Positions 17,981 to 28,030 of a DNA stretch of 59,972 nucleotides are shown piece after piece (position 1 is the first letter of the stretch; the number at the start of each line of letters is the position of its first letter). Source of the stretch: Deltaproteobacteria bacterium. GTDB taxonomy: Bacteria; Desulfobacterota; Desulfovibrionia; Desulfovibrionales; Desulfovibrionaceae. The translations under genes and the position numbers were made by a program. Under the pieces are notes generated by a model. It was not told the DNA's origin and made no database searches. It saw only the letters and a list, made by a program, of their open reading frames with translations. The stretch is from the NCBI GenBank assembly GCA_031285295.1, contig JAITWK010000043.1, positions 1 through 59,972 on the forward strand, given 5' to 3'.

Positions 17981-18376
17981 CTAAGCCACTACCACATTCA
18001 GGCTCTCTTCCATAGCAGCCCGCAACTCGTTTTCCCGGCCATCGGCCAGTCCGCACAGGCCGAACACCGCAGAAAAAAGCATTTCCAGCGGCAAGGTAAG
18101 ATTCTGGCTTCCGTTGTCGATATGACAGACGTCATTTTCAACCTTGAGCACATACACCCGGCGATCCTTCTGTTCGCCGGAGCCGGAAACCACGGAATAA
18201 ACCAGCCGGTTGTCGGGCAGGGCGAACAGGCGTAGCCGAATCAGCGCACGGCTTTCCTCGTCGAAGAACGAACCTTCGGAAAACAGACGCCCTCTGAAAC
18301 AGAAGTCGCCACCCTGATAACCCTGCAAGGTAAATTCTTCAAAGGACTGGCCTGTCCTTTCACCGGAAATGTCCAT
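17981..18376 (-). CDS. Conserved-looking protein of unknown function
   Basis: A 131-residue soluble protein with a clear ribosome binding site (GGAGGGAGT before ATG). No signal peptide or membrane segment is visible. The middle is beta-rich (FRGRLFSEGSFFDEESRALIRLRLFALPDNRLVYSVVSGSG, YVLKVENDVCHIDNG) and the C-terminus is helical (LEMLFSAVFGLCGLADGRENELRAAMEESL). I do not recognise a family. A terminator hairpin follows at 17869. Confidence 0.65.
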   Translation of the reverse strand: MDISGERTGQSFEEFTLQGYQGGDFCFRGRLFSEGSFFDEESRALIRLRLFALPDNRLVYSVVSGSGEQKDRRVYVLKVENDVCHIDNGSQNLTLPLEMLFSAVFGLCGLADGRENELRAAMEESLNVVVA

Positions 18377-18456
18377 ACTCCCTCCAGTTTCATACCAGGT
18401 CGCATTCTAACAAGTTTGAATCTAATCGCAAGCTCGAATCTAATCGAAAACCGATA

Positions 18457-18771
18457 TCAGTCCAGCGGCAAGGTCAACTGGCGCGGGCCGGAAGCTTTGC
18501 GCCTCCGGCCAACGCCCTTTTCCGTTCCTTCCTCTGCCGCGTCCTTAACGTAAGCGCTCTCTGCGGCTGTCGGCAAGCTTTCGCTTTTGCCGAATAATTC
18601 GCCCCCGCCGCGCTCCGTCCAAAATTTTTGCAAATCCGCGCGTGAAACCCGGTAGCCGCGACCCAGACGCGCCGCCTGCAAAGAGCCGTCAAGAATCGAC
18701 TTGCGCAAAGTCTCCTTGTGGCAATGCAGAAGCTCGGCGGCTTCCGCCAGCGTATACGTCGTCTTGTGCAT
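18457..18771 (-). CDS. Small excisionase/MerR-like helix-turn-helix DNA-binding protein
   Basis: A 104-residue protein whose residues 5-55 form an HTH_17-type winged helix: YTLAEAAELLHCHKETLRKSILDGSLQAARLGRGYRVSRADLQKFW. The C-terminal half is charged and disordered-looking, ending PRQLTLPLD. Such domains occur in excisionases and in stand-alone regulators. It is divergent from the hybrid kinase at 19107 and could act on the repeats in the intervening region; that link is inference. Confidence 0.78.
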   Translation of the reverse strand: MHKTTYTLAEAAELLHCHKETLRKSILDGSLQAARLGRGYRVSRADLQKFWTERGGGELFGKSESLPTAAESAYVKDAAEEGTEKGVGRRRKASGPRQLTLPLD

Positions 18772-18920
18772 ATTATAAACCGCCGGAATAAGCTATTATC
18801 ACTCCAGGTCAAGCAATGTCAACTTTTAGCCTGTTCCTGACGTTTATATCAATCCAAAACATCTATAAGCATGTTTAAGCAGCTTTAAATGATAATGGAA
18901 TGATTAAATCCGCATTTGTT

Positions 18921-18950
18921 CATTTAAAGTCATTTAGCGTCACTTTAGCT
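18921..18950. repeat. Three 10-bp direct repeats in a divergent promoter region
   Basis: CATTTAAAGT, CATTTAGCGT and CACTTTAGCT follow one another with a 10-bp period, so they face one side of the helix. Other TTTAA-type words lie just upstream (18870-18910). They sit between the HTH gene (minus) and the kinase operon (plus). This 335-bp gap holds no other recognised feature. Confidence 0.45.
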
Positions 18951-19106
18951 CGAAATTCATTTATGCAAGCATACTCCGCCAAAAAGTCGCCTGTTATATC
19001 AGCGGCCATTATTATGCGGTCTTCCATTCTTTAATGGCAACCAGTTCGTTTTTCTGGTAATCATGCTCCATGATTGTATGGATTCGCGATGCAATTAGGG
19101 ATACGC

Positions 19107-22100
19107 ATGAAATTTTTGATTTCCGCCTCTTTTTTCCGCATTGTCGCCTTCAGCGCAGGGCTGGCCCTGGTGCCGCTGCTTTGCGTGCTGTTCGGCGTTG
19201 GCCTTATCCGGGTGGAACAAAGTTACGAACAAACAAAAGAACATACGCACCAATCCATGCTGGCTCTGGCCTCCATGCAGCGCGAACTCAATCTGACCAG
19301 CCGCAGCCTGCTGAACAGTGTTGCCATGGACAAAGAAATCAAATCAGGAAGCCCGGAGCAGATAGCCGGACTCCTGAACCGACTGTATCACACGCTTGGA
19401 CTCTATGACGGCCTGGGCTTATACGACCGGCAGGGAAGACTGCTGGCTTCGGCAGGCCGGGGCGACGGCATGCCCCCTGAAACCGTGGATGTACCCTGGG
19501 AGGCCGCTGGCACCGAATCACCCCTAAATGCTTCATCTGGCGCTGCATCTGACGCGGCTTCAGGCGTTTTATCTGCCGAATATAACAAAGCCGGGCTGTT
19601 CCGTTGCGCCGTTCAGGGCGAGGCGCTTATGTTCGCCTACGCCCTGCAAGGACAGGACAATACCTTTCTGGCCGCCTTTCTGGATTTCTATTCCATGCGC
19701 GATCAGCTTCACCGCCTGAATTTGCCTACCGGTTATGTAGCCGTATTTTTGAACGCGAACCTGCAACCAGCCTACACCTATGCGCCGGACCCGCGCTTTG
19801 CGCGATCTCCGGACAATATCGGCGAAAGCATCCGCAAAGAGCTGGCGCACGATACCGTCTATAATTTGCAGAGCCAGGAAAACAGAGTCCGCAACATCAA
19901 GGACAGCAACGGCGTCAAGTTCATTTTGTCCTTTACCGCCCTGCGCCGGCAGCCCTACGATCCGCCTTACCTCTATATCGCCCTGGCCATGGACGAAGAA
20001 GTCATTTTCAACAATGCCCGCGAAAATCTTAAAGATACCACCCGCCTGCTTGTATCCGGGGTGGTCATCAGTCTGGCGGCGCTCTGGCTGCTCTGCCTGA
20101 TCTTTTTCAAAATACCGGCGGGAAGGCTGCTTCGGATAGCCAAAGCCTTTGGACAGGGCGATTTTTCCGCCCGATCCGCCTTGCCGAAATCTGGCTCCGG
20201 CAGTCTTGCCTTCAAGGATTTTTCGCTGGCCCTTTCCGGTATGGCCGAAGAAATAGAAGGACACGAAAGCAACATCAAGGAAGCCAGCGCAAGCGCCATC
20301 CAGGCCGGGCGCTCCAAAAGCGAATTTCTGGCCAACATGAGCCACGAAATCCGCACGCCGCTCAATGCCATCCTGGGCATGACCTATCTGGTGCAAAAAA
20401 GCGAACTTGGGAGCAATCAGCGCAGCTATGTAAACAAAATTCAGGGAGCCAGCCGAAACCTGCTGCATGTAATCAATGACATTCTGGACTTTTCCAAAAT
20501 GGAAGCCGGAAAAATGGACATTGAGCAAATTCGCTTCGCTCCGCGCGATCTCTTTAGTAACCTGGCCACCCAGTACAAGCCAAAAGCCCTGGAAAGCGGC
20601 ATCCTGTTCGAGGTCAACATCGCGCCGGAAGTACCCATGTATCTGGTTGGCGATCCGCTGCGTCTGGAACAGGCTCTTGGTCATCTGCTGGAAAACGCTT
20701 TCCGGCATACCTGGAAAGGCTCCATACATGTAAGTTGTTCGCTGATCAGCATCGTGCGCAGCGAATGCGATTTGCGTATCACGGTTGCCGATACCGGCGC
20801 GGGCCTGGGCCCGGTAGAACTTGAATCCTTGCGTTCGGCCTTTGCCGCAAAAAGTACGCCCTCCTCCAGCTGGGACAAAACACGTCAGGGTCCGGAGCTC
20901 GGCCTGGCCATAGCCCAGCGGATTCTGGAAATGATGAACGGCTCCATTGCTGTCGCAAGCGAAGCCGGGCGCGGCACCATTTTTACCTGCACAGCCCGTT
21001 TTGTTTACCTGGATACGGATCAGTCCCGCCATTCCGTTGTCCTGACAGGCAAACGCGTCCTCATTGCCGACAGTGATGAAATCAGCCTGGCCCTGTACGG
21101 CTCCATGCTGAACAACTTTTCTCTTTACGCCAAAGGCGAAAACAGGGCGCGCGCGGCCCTGGAAGAACTGGCCGCAGCCGATGCCAGAGGTGAGCCGTAT
21201 GACTTTTTTATGCTGGATTGGCGTAACCTTGAGCTTGATTCCAGCGAAATCATCAATCAGGTCAGAAATGGACTGAGCCTTGGCCGGGTGCCGCGCATTC
21301 TGGTAATTGCGGAGGCCGGAAGCAGCGAGGTGCGTAAAAAGGCCGAAGAAGTAGGCGCGGACGTATTTCTGCACAAGCCCATGGACGCCTCGGTACTGTT
21401 GGACATCATGATGGGCCTGTACAACGGAAGCGAACTGAGCCAGCTTGGCAAAGCCGTAAGCGAAAGCCTGAGCCGCCTGCCCACCCGCACCCTGTCCGGC
21501 CTGCGTGTGCTGCTGGTGGAAGATAACCTGCTCAATCAGCAGTTGGCGCAGGAGATCATGGAGCAACAGGAAATAGAGGTAAGCCTTGCGGTCACCGGCA
21601 GTCAGGCTTTGCGCTCCATCGCGGCGGGGCAGCAAGCTTCCGGGCATCTGCCTTTCGATCTTGTGCTCATGGATCTGCAAATGCCGGAAATGGACGGCTT
21701 TGAGGCCACCTGGCGCATCCGCAAGGATAGCCACCTTGGCGCGGTGTATCTGCCGATCATCGCCATGACCGCGCATAGCAGCCCGGAAGAAATAAACGCC
21801 TGCTACAAAGCCGGCATGGACGACTACGCCTCCAAACCCATTGACATAACCCTGTTTTTTGAAGCCCTGGGGCGCTGGCTGCCTATATTGCCCGATAATG
21901 ACCGAATTTTGGGCGAGGATTTTTGCCGGTTGCTGAAATTTACGCGCAATCAGGACGCCGAAGCCATGTCGGTTTTCGCTCTTATGCAGGAGCCGCTTAA
22001 AGCCTTTATCGGCGAAGGGCGGGTTAAAAAACTCCAGAAGATGATCTGGGAACATGCCTGGCCGGAAGCCGCCGCTTTTTGCGCCTATCTGGCGGATCTG

Positions 22101-22262
22101 CTTTTCCCCGGAACCAGCCTGGAAAACAACTTCCGCAAGCCGGAGCCGAAAAACGACGCCGGGGCCGAAGCAAAAAAACCGGGAGGGAAAGCCGAACCGG
22201 AAAAGGATGATCCGGAAAGCCGGGAAAAAGATGCCGAATCCGGCGCGGGAGGGCAGATCTGA
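19107..22262 (+). CDS. Membrane hybrid sensor histidine kinase with two receiver domains (first of coupled pair)
   Basis: A ~1051-residue kinase. I favour the ATG at 19107 (TTAGGGA upstream); 19089 is possible. Order: TM near 6-30; a periplasmic domain to ~310 that includes a small-molecule-sensor-like fold ([19 protein letters not shown]); TM ~315-337; HAMP-like linker; HisKA with His413 in [18 protein letters not shown]; HATPase ([26 protein letters not shown]); receiver 1 (FFMLDWRN...LHKP); receiver 2 ([30 protein letters not shown]). The tail is Lys/Glu/Pro-rich. Its stop overlaps the next kinase's ATG (TGATG), so the two are translationally coupled and may work together. Confidence 0.88.
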   Translation: MKFLISASFFRIVAFSAGLALVPLLCVLFGVGLIRVEQSYEQTKEHTHQSMLALASMQRELNLTSRSLLNSVAMDKEIKSGSPEQIAGLLNRLYHTLGLYDGLGLYDRQGRLLASAGRGDGMPPETVDVPWEAAGTESPLNASSGAASDAASGVLSAEYNKAGLFRCAVQGEALMFAYALQGQDNTFLAAFLDFYSMRDQLHRLNLPTGYVAVFLNANLQPAYTYAPDPRFARSPDNIGESIRKELAHDTVYNLQSQENRVRNIKDSNGVKFILSFTALRRQPYDPPYLYIALAMDEEVIFNNARENLKDTTRLLVSGVVISLAALWLLCLIFFKIPAGRLLRIAKAFGQGDFSARSALPKSGSGSLAFKDFSLALSGMAEEIEGHESNIKEASASAIQAGRSKSEFLANMSHEIRTPLNAILGMTYLVQKSELGSNQRSYVNKIQGASRNLLHVINDILDFSKMEAGKMDIEQIRFAPRDLFSNLATQYKPKALESGILFEVNIAPEVPMYLVGDPLRLEQALGHLLENAFRHTWKGSIHVSCSLISIVRSECDLRITVADTGAGLGPVELESLRSAFAAKSTPSSSWDKTRQGPELGLAIAQRILEMMNGSIAVASEAGRGTIFTCTARFVYLDTDQSRHSVVLTGKRVLIADSDEISLALYGSMLNNFSLYAKGENRARAALEELAAADARGEPYDFFMLDWRNLELDSSEIINQVRNGLSLGRVPRILVIAEAGSSEVRKKAEEVGADVFLHKPMDASVLLDIMMGLYNGSELSQLGKAVSESLSRLPTRTLSGLRVLLVEDNLLNQQLAQEIMEQQEIEVSLAVTGSQALRSIAAGQQASGHLPFDLVLMDLQMPEMDGFEATWRIRKDSHLGAVYLPIIAMTAHSSPEEINACYKAGMDDYASKPIDITLFFEALGRWLPILPDNDRILGEDFCRLLKFTRNQDAEAMSVFALMQEPLKAFIGEGRVKKLQKMIWEHAWPEAAAFCAYLADLLFPGTSLENNFRKPEPKNDAGAEAKKPGGKAEPEKDDPESREKDAESGAGGQI

Positions 22263-25200
22263 TGTTCCGCCTCAATTCCGTACGCCGCGCAATGTTGCTT
22301 ACGCTGTTTCTGGCCATGCTGCCGGGCCTTTGCATTTTGCTTTACTCCGGCTTCGAAAACCGGGATCAGCGACAATTCGAGGAAAACGACATCTATCTCA
22401 GCCAGCTTTCCAGAGTGGCGGAGACGGCAGATCGGATTACATACAACACCAACACCATGCTCCTGGCCGTATCCCAGCTTTCCGAAGTGCGGGACCAGGA
22501 ATTTGCCGCCCTTGACAAAATCTTCGCCTATTTGCTGGAGTCTTACCCCCTGTATTCAAACATCATGCTGATCGATGCCGAGGGCAAGGTTCTGGCCTCC
22601 GGACAGCCTACGGCAAGTGGTGCTACTCCCCGGGGCATCAAGCTGTTCATGGAAATGAGCTGTCCGGGCAATTTGCATATCAGCGACCAAAGCCTTGAAG
22701 TGCGCAGCGGCCTACAGGTTATTCCTCTGGCCGTAGCCGTTTCCTGCGAGGATGGGCTACCCGCGCAAATGCTGGTGGCACTGCTTAAAGTTGATCAGGC
22801 GATGCGGTTCTTCGACGCAATTGAACTGCCGGAAAATTACCAGCTTGATTTGTTCGACCGTCAGGGAGCGGTCATTTACTCCAAGCCGCCACGTCTGGCG
22901 GACGACCTTGCCCCGCGCCCGGAAGATTACGACCCGGACGGGACCGGCTCCTTCCGCATCACTGCGGCTGACGGCACGAAAAAACTGGTTGTTTATCGAC
23001 AGGTTTACAACCGGGACAGCGACACTCCATATCTGAACGTGCAGCTTTCCGCCCCGGTTGCTCAGGTCTTTGCCGCATCCTCCAAAATGGTGCAGATCTA
23101 TCTGTTCCTGATTCTGCTTACCGTGGGCCTGGCCATACTCATTGAATCCGGCCTGGGCCAGAGCGTTCTGGGGCAGCCCATCGCACGGCTTTATAATACT
23201 GTGCAGGCCCTTTCACGCGGTGAACTCAGCGCCAGAGTCCGCCCTGCCCGCAAACGCCGGGCGATGCCCTATGATCAGGAAGACAAGTCGGACAGTAGCC
23301 CAAAAGAGGCTTCCGGCAAGCGGCAGTTGCCTGGTGAGCTTGGCAGCCTGGCTGGCGCTTTTGACGAAATGGCCTCGGCGCTGGAAGAGCGGCACGGCAT
23401 ACTGGTAATCGCCAAACATGAAGCGGACGAAGCCAATGAAGCCAAAAGCGAATTTCTGGCCAACATGAGCCACGGCATCCGCACACCGATGAACGCCATC
23501 ATCGGCATGACCTATCTCATGCTGAAAACCGAGCTGGATGCCAAACAACGCTCACAAGTCAATAAAATTTATACCGCCGCCAGCTCACTTTTGGGCATTA
23601 TCAACGATATCATCGATTTTTCAAAAATCGAGGCCGGACAGATCAGCATGGAATATTCCCGCTTTTCCATCGATGATATCCTGGAAAATACGCTGAATCT
23701 CATCGCTCAACGCGCCGATGAACAGGGAATTTGCGTGGAATATAGCATTAATCCCGATATACCGGCCACCATGATTGGCGATCCGATGCGCCTGGGCCAG
23801 ATTTTGCTGAACCTTGTCAACAACGCGGTCAAATTCACGGAAAAAGGCGATGTGCAGATTCACGCGGAAGTGGAAGACTTCTTTGATGAGCCTGCCAGAC
23901 CGGACGAGCTAAACGAGCATGGCGAGTTGCTCATGCCTGACGAACGCAGTGAGCGGCTCCAACCAGACGAACGTAGTGAGTTGCTCATGCCTGACGAATG
24001 CAGTGAGTTGCTCATACAGGGCGGTGCGGACACGGAGAACAACAAAAGCTCCGCTGAAAGCGAAACCTCTCCGGCCAACGCGGCAGAAGCGGCCATGCGT
24101 CTGGCTGGACGGCCCAGCCCGGATCATGTGCGAAAAGCAGGTCTGCGCTCCGCCACCAGCTTTACCGCTGCGCCCGCCAGACCACAGCTGCCGGAATCAG
24201 GTCATCCTGGCAAGCAGGTCAAGCTGGCTTTCAGCATCAAGGATACCGGCATCGGCATGACCGGCGAGCAGGTGGAAAAACTGTTCCATGCCTTTACTCA
24301 GGCCGATGGCTCCACTACCAGAAAATTCGGCGGCACCGGCCTTGGCCTTACCATAACCAAAAAACTCCTGGAACTGATGCACGGCGACGTACACATCGAA
24401 AGTACCCCCGGACTCGGTACCACCGTCAAATTCACCGTCTGTTTCGAATTGCCGGAAGAAATTAACCCCGCGCCGAAGCAGGCAAATTCCGGCCAGCGCG
24501 ATGATGCACTGCCGCCCCGCAAACTTTTCGGCAGTACCCGTTGCCAGAACGGCGAAACAGAAAGAAGCCGCGCTGGAAGCGGTCAGCCCGCATATGACGT
24601 TAACGTCAATCTTGGTGCCGCTCTTAAAGGGCTGCATATTTTGCTGGTCGAGGATGATCCGGTCAGCCAGCAGGTTACGGTGGAACTGCTGGCCGGGGCC
24701 GGAGCTACCAGTTCTGTTGCCGCCAACGGCATCGAGGCCTTGCAGCGCCTGAACGGGCCTGACGGAAACCGCTTTGATCTGGTGCTTATGGATCTGCAAA
24801 TGCCCGGTATGGACGGTTATGAAGTCACGCGCAAAATCCGCGAAAACAGCCTCTTCAACCCTCTGCCGATCATTGCCGTGACCGCACGGGTTATGAGCGA
24901 TGAGCGGCGGCATTGCTTTGAAGTAGGCATGAATGATTATATTCTCAAGCCGCTGGAAGTGACCAAATTTTACCAGACTATCCTGCACTGGGCCGGGCGT
25001 GACGAGCAAAAAGATACCGAACGCCCGGCAACGGAAGCAACTGGCGTACAGATACCCGGATTGCCGGAGCTACCCGGCCTGGAAGTACAAAGCGCCCTGA
25101 AGCGCCTTAACGGCAATGTAAAACTCTATCTGCGGCTGCTCGGCAGTTTTCTGGAGCACTATGGCTCCGCACGCGATACCTACCAGACCGCGAAACTGTC

Positions 25201-25795
25201 CGGGGATAACGAGCAATGCACACGCATGTCGCATACCCTGAAAGGGCTGGCCGCCTCGCTGGGCGCTGCCGACCTGTCCAAAGCGGCTCAGGAGCTGGAA
25301 TACGTGCATCGCGCGCTGGATGCCCTGTCCAAAGCGGAGGAACAGCCTGAAAAATCCAGAACGGCGGAAGCGGCACAGTGGTCTGAAAACACCGCTACCC
25401 CTGAAAGCGTTGCCGCGACCAGCAGTTCCGATCTGGCCGAAAGCGCCAGGCTGGACGAACTGACCGAAAAATGTTTCTCCCAACTGGATACTGTTTGCGC
25501 TATGCTGCGTGTGGCTCTAGGGTCACTTGACGCCGCAAGCGACAGCGGGCCGGAATCCGAGCCCGGCAAGCTGCCGGGGCCAGGCAACAGTGAGGAAGGG
25601 GCAAAGCTTGTTGAGCGCCTCGCTGCCCTGCTGGCTGATGACGATGCGGCTGCGGCAACTCTTTTCAACGAAAACGAACCCGCCTTTGCCGCCATGCTGT
25701 CACCGGCGCAAATGGCGCAAATGAACCAGGCCATTGCCGAATATGAATTCGGCGACGCGCTGAATGTCCTGAAGCAAGTCGGCTTCACTGGTTGA
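22262..25795 (+). CDS. Membrane hybrid sensor histidine kinase with receiver and Hpt domains, altered H-box
   Basis: 1177 residues: TM ~9-28; periplasmic sensor to ~275; TM ~278-300; HAMP-like linker; HisKA with His404; HATPase split by a ~110-residue low-complexity insert (~542-652) that contains 9-residue tandem repeats; receiver ([30 protein letters not shown]); and an Hpt domain with the acceptor His in [15 protein letters not shown]. The H-box reads [11 protein letters not shown]: the Glu that normally follows the phospho-accepting His is Gly405, which could impair autophosphorylation. HATPase boxes look intact ([35 protein letters not shown]). It may receive phosphate from the coupled upstream kinase. 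Confidence 0.88.
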   Translation: MFRLNSVRRAMLLTLFLAMLPGLCILLYSGFENRDQRQFEENDIYLSQLSRVAETADRITYNTNTMLLAVSQLSEVRDQEFAALDKIFAYLLESYPLYSNIMLIDAEGKVLASGQPTASGATPRGIKLFMEMSCPGNLHISDQSLEVRSGLQVIPLAVAVSCEDGLPAQMLVALLKVDQAMRFFDAIELPENYQLDLFDRQGAVIYSKPPRLADDLAPRPEDYDPDGTGSFRITAADGTKKLVVYRQVYNRDSDTPYLNVQLSAPVAQVFAASSKMVQIYLFLILLTVGLAILIESGLGQSVLGQPIARLYNTVQALSRGELSARVRPARKRRAMPYDQEDKSDSSPKEASGKRQLPGELGSLAGAFDEMASALEERHGILVIAKHEADEANEAKSEFLANMSHGIRTPMNAIIGMTYLMLKTELDAKQRSQVNKIYTAASSLLGIINDIIDFSKIEAGQISMEYSRFSIDDILENTLNLIAQRADEQGICVEYSINPDIPATMIGDPMRLGQILLNLVNNAVKFTEKGDVQIHAEVEDFFDEPARPDELNEHGELLMPDERSERLQPDERSELLMPDECSELLIQGGADTENNKSSAESETSPANAAEAAMRLAGRPSPDHVRKAGLRSATSFTAAPARPQLPESGHPGKQVKLAFSIKDTGIGMTGEQVEKLFHAFTQADGSTTRKFGGTGLGLTITKKLLELMHGDVHIESTPGLGTTVKFTVCFELPEEINPAPKQANSGQRDDALPPRKLFGSTRCQNGETERSRAGSGQPAYDVNVNLGAALKGLHILLVEDDPVSQQVTVELLAGAGATSSVAANGIEALQRLNGPDGNRFDLVLMDLQMPGMDGYEVTRKIRENSLFNPLPIIAVTARVMSDERRHCFEVGMNDYILKPLEVTKFYQTILHWAGRDEQKDTERPATEATGVQIPGLPELPGLEVQSALKRLNGNVKLYLRLLGSFLEHYGSARDTYQTAKLSGDNEQCTRMSHTLKGLAASLGAADLSKAAQELEYVHRALDALSKAEEQPEKSRTAEAAQWSENTATPESVAATSSSDLAESARLDELTEKCFSQLDTVCAMLRVALGSLDAASDSGPESEPGKLPGPGNSEEGAKLVERLAALLADDDAAAATLFNENEPAFAAMLSPAQMAQMNQAIAEYEFGDALNVLKQVGFTG
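23924..24016 (+). repeat. 27-bp in-frame tandem repeat (about 3.4 copies)
   Basis: Units at 23924-23950, 23951-23977 and 23978-24004 plus a partial fourth. Each encodes a variant of ELLMPDERS. They lie in the insert that splits the ATPase domain of the kinase at 22262. Copies 1 and 3 are nearly identical; copy 2 has diverged. Confidence 0.85.
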
Positions 25796-25811
25796 AAACT
25801 ATGGAATTATC

Positions 25812-26876
25812 ATGCTGAGCCGTTCTGAATGCTTTAAAGTCCTGGGGTTGGACGAATCCGCAGGTCCCAATGCCATCAAGCGATCCTACCGCAAACTCGC
25901 CTTCGAACTGCACCCGGATCTGCACCCGGATTTGCCAGACGCCTCCAGGCGTTTTCAGCAATTGAACGAAGCCTATGTCATGCTTATGCAGGAGTATGCC
26001 AACACCAACTTCGCGGCTGGCAAGCGCAGCACTTTCGGGCAATCCGCTCCGGGTTCCGGTTTCTCCGGCACCGGCTTCGGCCAGAGGCCGGGCGCAAAAA
26101 CAGGACAGGGGGCAGGTCAGGCAAGACAGGAGGCTACCAGCTTCAAAACCAAGGCGGATGCACGCAAAGCCTATGAAAAAGCCAAGCGTTCCCAAAAACC
26201 GGAAGATACCGCCGGGGCAAAAGACTCCCAACGCCCCGAAGGTGGCTATACCTGGGCTGGCGAACCGCCTTCAGGCAAACCACGCAACGCTGGTTCAGGC
26301 GGTCATGGCGGCCCGGAAGGCGATTTTGCCTCCTCCGGCCCTTCGGGCGAACCCGCCGGGCAGGCCTACCAAAACGCCGGAACCCGACAACCCGGACGCG
26401 AGGAAATTTTAAAGGATCTGCTGAACGATCCTTTTGCGCGCAGAGTTTTTGAAGATATTTACAGCCATGTGCGCCACAACGCCGGTAAAAATACCCGGCC
26501 AGCCCCCACCACGCCACGTCCGCAGCCCAAGCCGAAACCCAAGGTTCCGGTCCGGGCCAAGCCGGCCCGCAAGTCGGCTCTGGAATCCGTGGGTAACAAG
26601 GTAGCCGATCTCGCGGGCGGCATAAAAGGCTGGCTGCGCAAGCAAATCGACGATGAACAGACCATGTTCCTGCCCGGCGATTCCCTTGTACCCGGTGCGC
26701 GGCTGCGCCTTAAAGTGCAACAGGGGCTTTCGGATGAAAAGAAAACCATTGAACTGACTTTGCCGCCGGAATTCGCGCCCGGCAAGCCGATTCGCCTCAA
26801 GGGACTGGGCCGCCGCCTTGGCGGCATGCAGGGCGATCTCTATTTGCGTATTTACAGCAATTCGAATGAGGAATAG
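25812..26876 (+). CDS. J-domain (DnaJ-like) co-chaperone
   Basis: 354 residues. Residues 2-62 are a J domain: SECFKVLGLDESAGPNAIKRSYRKLAFELHPDLHPDLPDAS, with the HPD motif present twice in tandem. Residues ~75-210 are Gly/Pro/Lys-rich and disordered-looking. Residues ~280-354 resemble a DnaJ C-terminal substrate-binding segment (LRLKVQQGLSDEKKTIELTLPPEFAPGKPIRLKGLGRR..GDLYLRI). No zinc-finger CxxCxGxG repeats are present, so it is a CbpA/type II-like or specialised J protein working with DnaK. It begins 16 bp after the kinase gene and may be in the same transcript. Confidence 0.82.
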   Translation: MLSRSECFKVLGLDESAGPNAIKRSYRKLAFELHPDLHPDLPDASRRFQQLNEAYVMLMQEYANTNFAAGKRSTFGQSAPGSGFSGTGFGQRPGAKTGQGAGQARQEATSFKTKADARKAYEKAKRSQKPEDTAGAKDSQRPEGGYTWAGEPPSGKPRNAGSGGHGGPEGDFASSGPSGEPAGQAYQNAGTRQPGREEILKDLLNDPFARRVFEDIYSHVRHNAGKNTRPAPTTPRPQPKPKPKVPVRAKPARKSALESVGNKVADLAGGIKGWLRKQIDDEQTMFLPGDSLVPGARLRLKVQQGLSDEKKTIELTLPPEFAPGKPIRLKGLGRRLGGMQGDLYLRIYSNSNEE

Positions 26877-26932
26877 TGACCAATAATTCTTATGGACTGC
26901 TGGGCGTGATGCTTGGTGAGGCGCGCGGGTAA
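26876..26932 (+). other. 19-codon mini-frame linking the J-domain gene and rhuM
   Basis: A GTG-started frame overlaps the J-protein stop (TAGTG) and ends with a TAA that overlaps the RhuM ATG (TAATG). It reads VTNNSYGLLGVMLGEARG. It could be a coupling leader or the 5' stub of a gene that once followed the J-protein gene. There is no independent evidence that a product is made. Confidence 0.3.
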
Positions 26933-27939
26933 TGAGCAAGAAAAACGATAATAGCATTATTTTGTATCAGGACGATAACGGCGTCACAAAGGTTTCCGTA
27001 CGCTTTGAGGACGAAGACCTCTGGCTCACACAGAATCAAATTGCGGAAATTTATGACAGCTCACAGCAGAACGTCAGCCATCATCTGGATGGCATTTTTA
27101 AGGATGGTGAATTGGACGTAGAGGCAACTCACAAAAAAATCTTGTTAGTTCAAACTGAAGGAAAAAGACAGGTAAAAAGAGCGGTTAGCCACTATAACCT
27201 CGACGTGATTATTGCTATCGGCTACCGGGTGCAGTCGCAGATAGCCACCCGCTTTCGCCGTTGGGCGACCGAACGGTTGCACGAATATATTCAGAAGGGC
27301 TTCACGATGGATGACGAACGCCTGAAGCAGGGCGGCAACCGATATTTTCGTGAGCTTTTGCAACGCATCCGCGACATTCGCAGCAGTGAACGCAATTTCT
27401 ATCAACAAGTGACAGACATTTACGCCACCGCAATCGATTATGACCCACGGGCGGATACGACTAAACTCTTTTTTGCAACGGTTCAGAACAAGTTACATTA
27501 TGCTGTGCATGAACATACCGCCGCCGAAGTGATTTATGATCGGGTCAACAACGAAAAGCCGCTTGTGGGCATGACGAATTTTAAAGGCAATTACATCACC
27601 AAGGACGATGTGAAAATCGCCAAGAATTACCTCTCGGAAATTGAACTACAACGGCTTAATCTGCTCGTGTCGCAGTTTTTGGATTACGCTGAATTTCAGG
27701 CAATGGACTTAAATCCCATGACCATGCAGGACTGGATCGCCGCTTTGGATAAGCAAATTACCATGGTGAACAGAATACCGCTTGCCCACGCAGGCAAGGT
27801 ATCTCACGCACAGGCCGTCAAAAAAGCCGAGCAAGAATTTGAAGCCTACCGCGCCCGCGAAATGAAACAGTTGGAGAGTGATTTTGACCGCGCAGTAAAG
27901 GCGCTTGCTGATGCCTCGAAGAGTGGGGGCGTAAAATGA
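26932..27939 (+). CDS. rhuM: RhuM-family protein
   Basis: 335 residues of the RhuM/virulence-RhuM family. YQDDNGVTKVSVRFEDEDLWLTQNQIAEIYDSSQQNVSHHLDGIFKDGEL is the diagnostic N-terminal part, which looks DNA-binding. It is followed by VSHYNLDVIIAIGYRVQSQIATRFRRWAT and a C-terminal helical region (FLDYAEFQAMD, MTMQDWIAALDK). First described next to Salmonella pathogenicity genes; the molecular function is not established, and copies are common in accessory regions. Base composition is a little more A/T-rich than the flanking genes, consistent with transfer. Confidence 0.87.
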   Translation: MSKKNDNSIILYQDDNGVTKVSVRFEDEDLWLTQNQIAEIYDSSQQNVSHHLDGIFKDGELDVEATHKKILLVQTEGKRQVKRAVSHYNLDVIIAIGYRVQSQIATRFRRWATERLHEYIQKGFTMDDERLKQGGNRYFRELLQRIRDIRSSERNFYQQVTDIYATAIDYDPRADTTKLFFATVQNKLHYAVHEHTAAEVIYDRVNNEKPLVGMTNFKGNYITKDDVKIAKNYLSEIELQRLNLLVSQFLDYAEFQAMDLNPMTMQDWIAALDKQITMVNRIPLAHAGKVSHAQAVKKAEQEFEAYRAREMKQLESDFDRAVKALADASKSGGVK

Positions 27940-28030
27940 GACGGTATTAGGAAACATCTTTTAAATAGATTAGTTAAAAGATATAATTATTTTGTTGTCT
28001 ATATTTAAAACTAACAGGGGGCAGCTACAC

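Noticed and set aside
19569..22055. 828-codon open frame on the minus strand
   Set aside because: Lies entirely antisense to the hybrid kinase at 19107-22262; composition and lack of any domain mark it as a shadow of codon bias.
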